Source: CAVSRC01 sp963782045 (GTDB lineage: Bacteria > Pseudomonadota > Alphaproteobacteria > Rhizobiales > Kaistiaceae). From it: 64,000 nt of DNA. The stretch is from the NCBI GenBank assembly GCA_963782045.1, contig CAWAIR010000013.1, forward strand, positions 226,094 to 290,093, written 5' to 3'. Below, in pieces: positions 63,395 to 64,000 of this stretch. The position numbers and the translations under genes were made by a program. The notes below the pieces were generated by a model. The model worked only from the letters and a program-made list of their open reading frames with translations, made no database searches and was not told the origin of the DNA. Each line of letters opens with the position of its first letter. Position 1 is the first letter of the stretch.

Positions 63395-64000
63395 TCAGAA
63401 CTTGTAGCCGATGCCGGTGTAGATCGTATTCGTCGTCGACGAGCCGACCTTGTAGACGTTGGCCACCGGGAAGGTCGTCGTGCCGCTGAGATTGTTCAGG
63501 TATTGGTATTCAAGAAATCCGGTCCAGTGGCGGCTGAAAGCGTATTCCATGCCGAGACCGAGCGTCCAGCCACTGCCCAATTTGTCCTCGGTCTCCGTAT
63601 ACGGCGGAGTGCCGGTCTGGTGCCCGGGATTACCTGATATCTGTGTACGCGTGTCGGAACCCCAGCCCCAGTGCCAACCCGCGGTGCCGTAGAGCAGCAG
63701 GTTGTTGAACGCGTATCCCAGGCGGCCGGCCACCGCCAGCGACCAGTCGGTCCTGGACGACGCGCTCACGTGGGTGCTCGATCCGGATGAGGATACGTCG
63801 GAGGCAAGCGCGGTTACTCCAAACCCGGCGATGGTGCGCGGGCCGATGTCAAAATCGTATTGGAAGCGGGCACCGCCCGAGAGACCGGAGTGATCGCTCC
63901 CGCCGCTGCCAATAAACGCCCCGCCTACGCTGTCATAGGTGTTGCTGCTGCCGCTTCCCAGGAGTAGCCGCCGACGGCGGCGATGGAGAATCCGGACCAA
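63395..64000 (-). CDS. Outer-membrane porin-like beta-barrel protein (partial)
   Basis: The visible 201 residues contain alternating strands, many Gly, Ser, Thr and Asn, and end GIGYKF, a typical C-terminal signal for barrel insertion. It resembles the Omp25/RopB-type small surface porins of Hyphomicrobiales (LAVAGRLGYAFNNLLLYGTAGWHWG). The N-terminus lies past the window. It is convergent with uvrD. Confidence 0.82.
   Translation of the reverse strand: MVRILHRRRRRLLLGSGSSNTYDSVGGAFIGSGGSDHSGLSGGARFQYDFDIGPRTIAGFGVTALASDVSSSGSSTHVSASSRTDWSLAVAGRLGYAFNNLLLYGTAGWHWGWGSDTRTQISGNPGHQTGTPPYTETEDKLGSGWTLGLGMEYAFSRHWTGFLEYQYLNNLSGTTTFPVANVYKVGSSTTNTIYTGIGYKF

Overview
The window reads as a chromosomal segment of a high-G+C alphaproteobacterium of the order Hyphomicrobiales (Rhizobiales). 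The support is a circularly permuted alphaproteobacterial tmRNA beside sspB, BA14K-family proteins, DUF4169/ribbon-helix-helix and DUF1488 genes, an EcfG-type promoter, and the thyA-GNAT-folA-hflK-hflC-degP gene order. I cannot name the genus. No rRNA, tRNA or CRISPR array was seen.

Layout. 1-1014: the end of an outer-membrane beta-barrel gene and a Cys-rich secreted protein. 1091-2885: leuA behind a leucine-rich leader peptide. 2947-5729: a MmyB-type regulator divergent from two tandem SDR genes. 5754-10814: a membrane protein, a PhzF-like enzyme, three tandem BA14K genes (one with a clear EcfG promoter), a SnoaL-like protein, a Na+/H+ antiporter and an acetyltransferase. 10819-14731: ilvC, a small gene, a LuxI/LuxR acyl-homoserine-lactone pair and a thioredoxin-like protein. 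14846-17383: DUF2461, a possible caspase-fold protein, a small HTH protein and a LysE exporter. 17403-21091: the operon ilvB - threonine dehydratase - ilvN behind an Leu/Val/Ile leader peptide and an intrinsic terminator. 21132-28861: miaA, trpB2, a membrane protein, a cupredoxin with an FNR/FixK-like site, an adenylate cyclase-TPR protein, DUF1015 and an acetyltransferase. 28933-34759: protein quality control and folate/dTMP genes. 34809-39656: a Bcr-type efflux pump, ssrA, sspB, PepSY, cytochrome b561 and fumC. 39718-50523: ccdAB, DUF4169, an RHH protein, a giant AsmA-like protein with a long Ala-rich coiled coil, an FAD oxidase, an EamA transporter and a ClC channel. 50524-53945: small stress-type or hypothetical genes and a cupin in a gene-poor stretch.

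54000-60900 is a plastic region. A low-G+C gene for a PIN-like nuclease with C-terminal membrane helices is broken by two nearly identical, oppositely oriented IS630-family elements. Removing both elements, with one copy of the duplicated TA each time, restores a single reading frame across both junctions; a +1/-1 frameshift pair remains in the middle. Next come a HigBA-type toxin-antitoxin pair with a palindromic operator and an L,D-transpeptidase-like gene. Three copies of the uvrD promoter/start region lie here, the first followed by a truncated uvrD start. The window closes with uvrD/pcrA and the end of an outer-membrane porin-like gene.

The main functional theme is branched-chain amino acid synthesis. 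leuA, ilvC, ilvB, ilvN and a threonine dehydratase lie within about 20 kb, and two of the transcription units carry visible ribosome-mediated attenuators. The second theme is tagging and proteolysis: tmRNA, SspB, HflKC and DegP.
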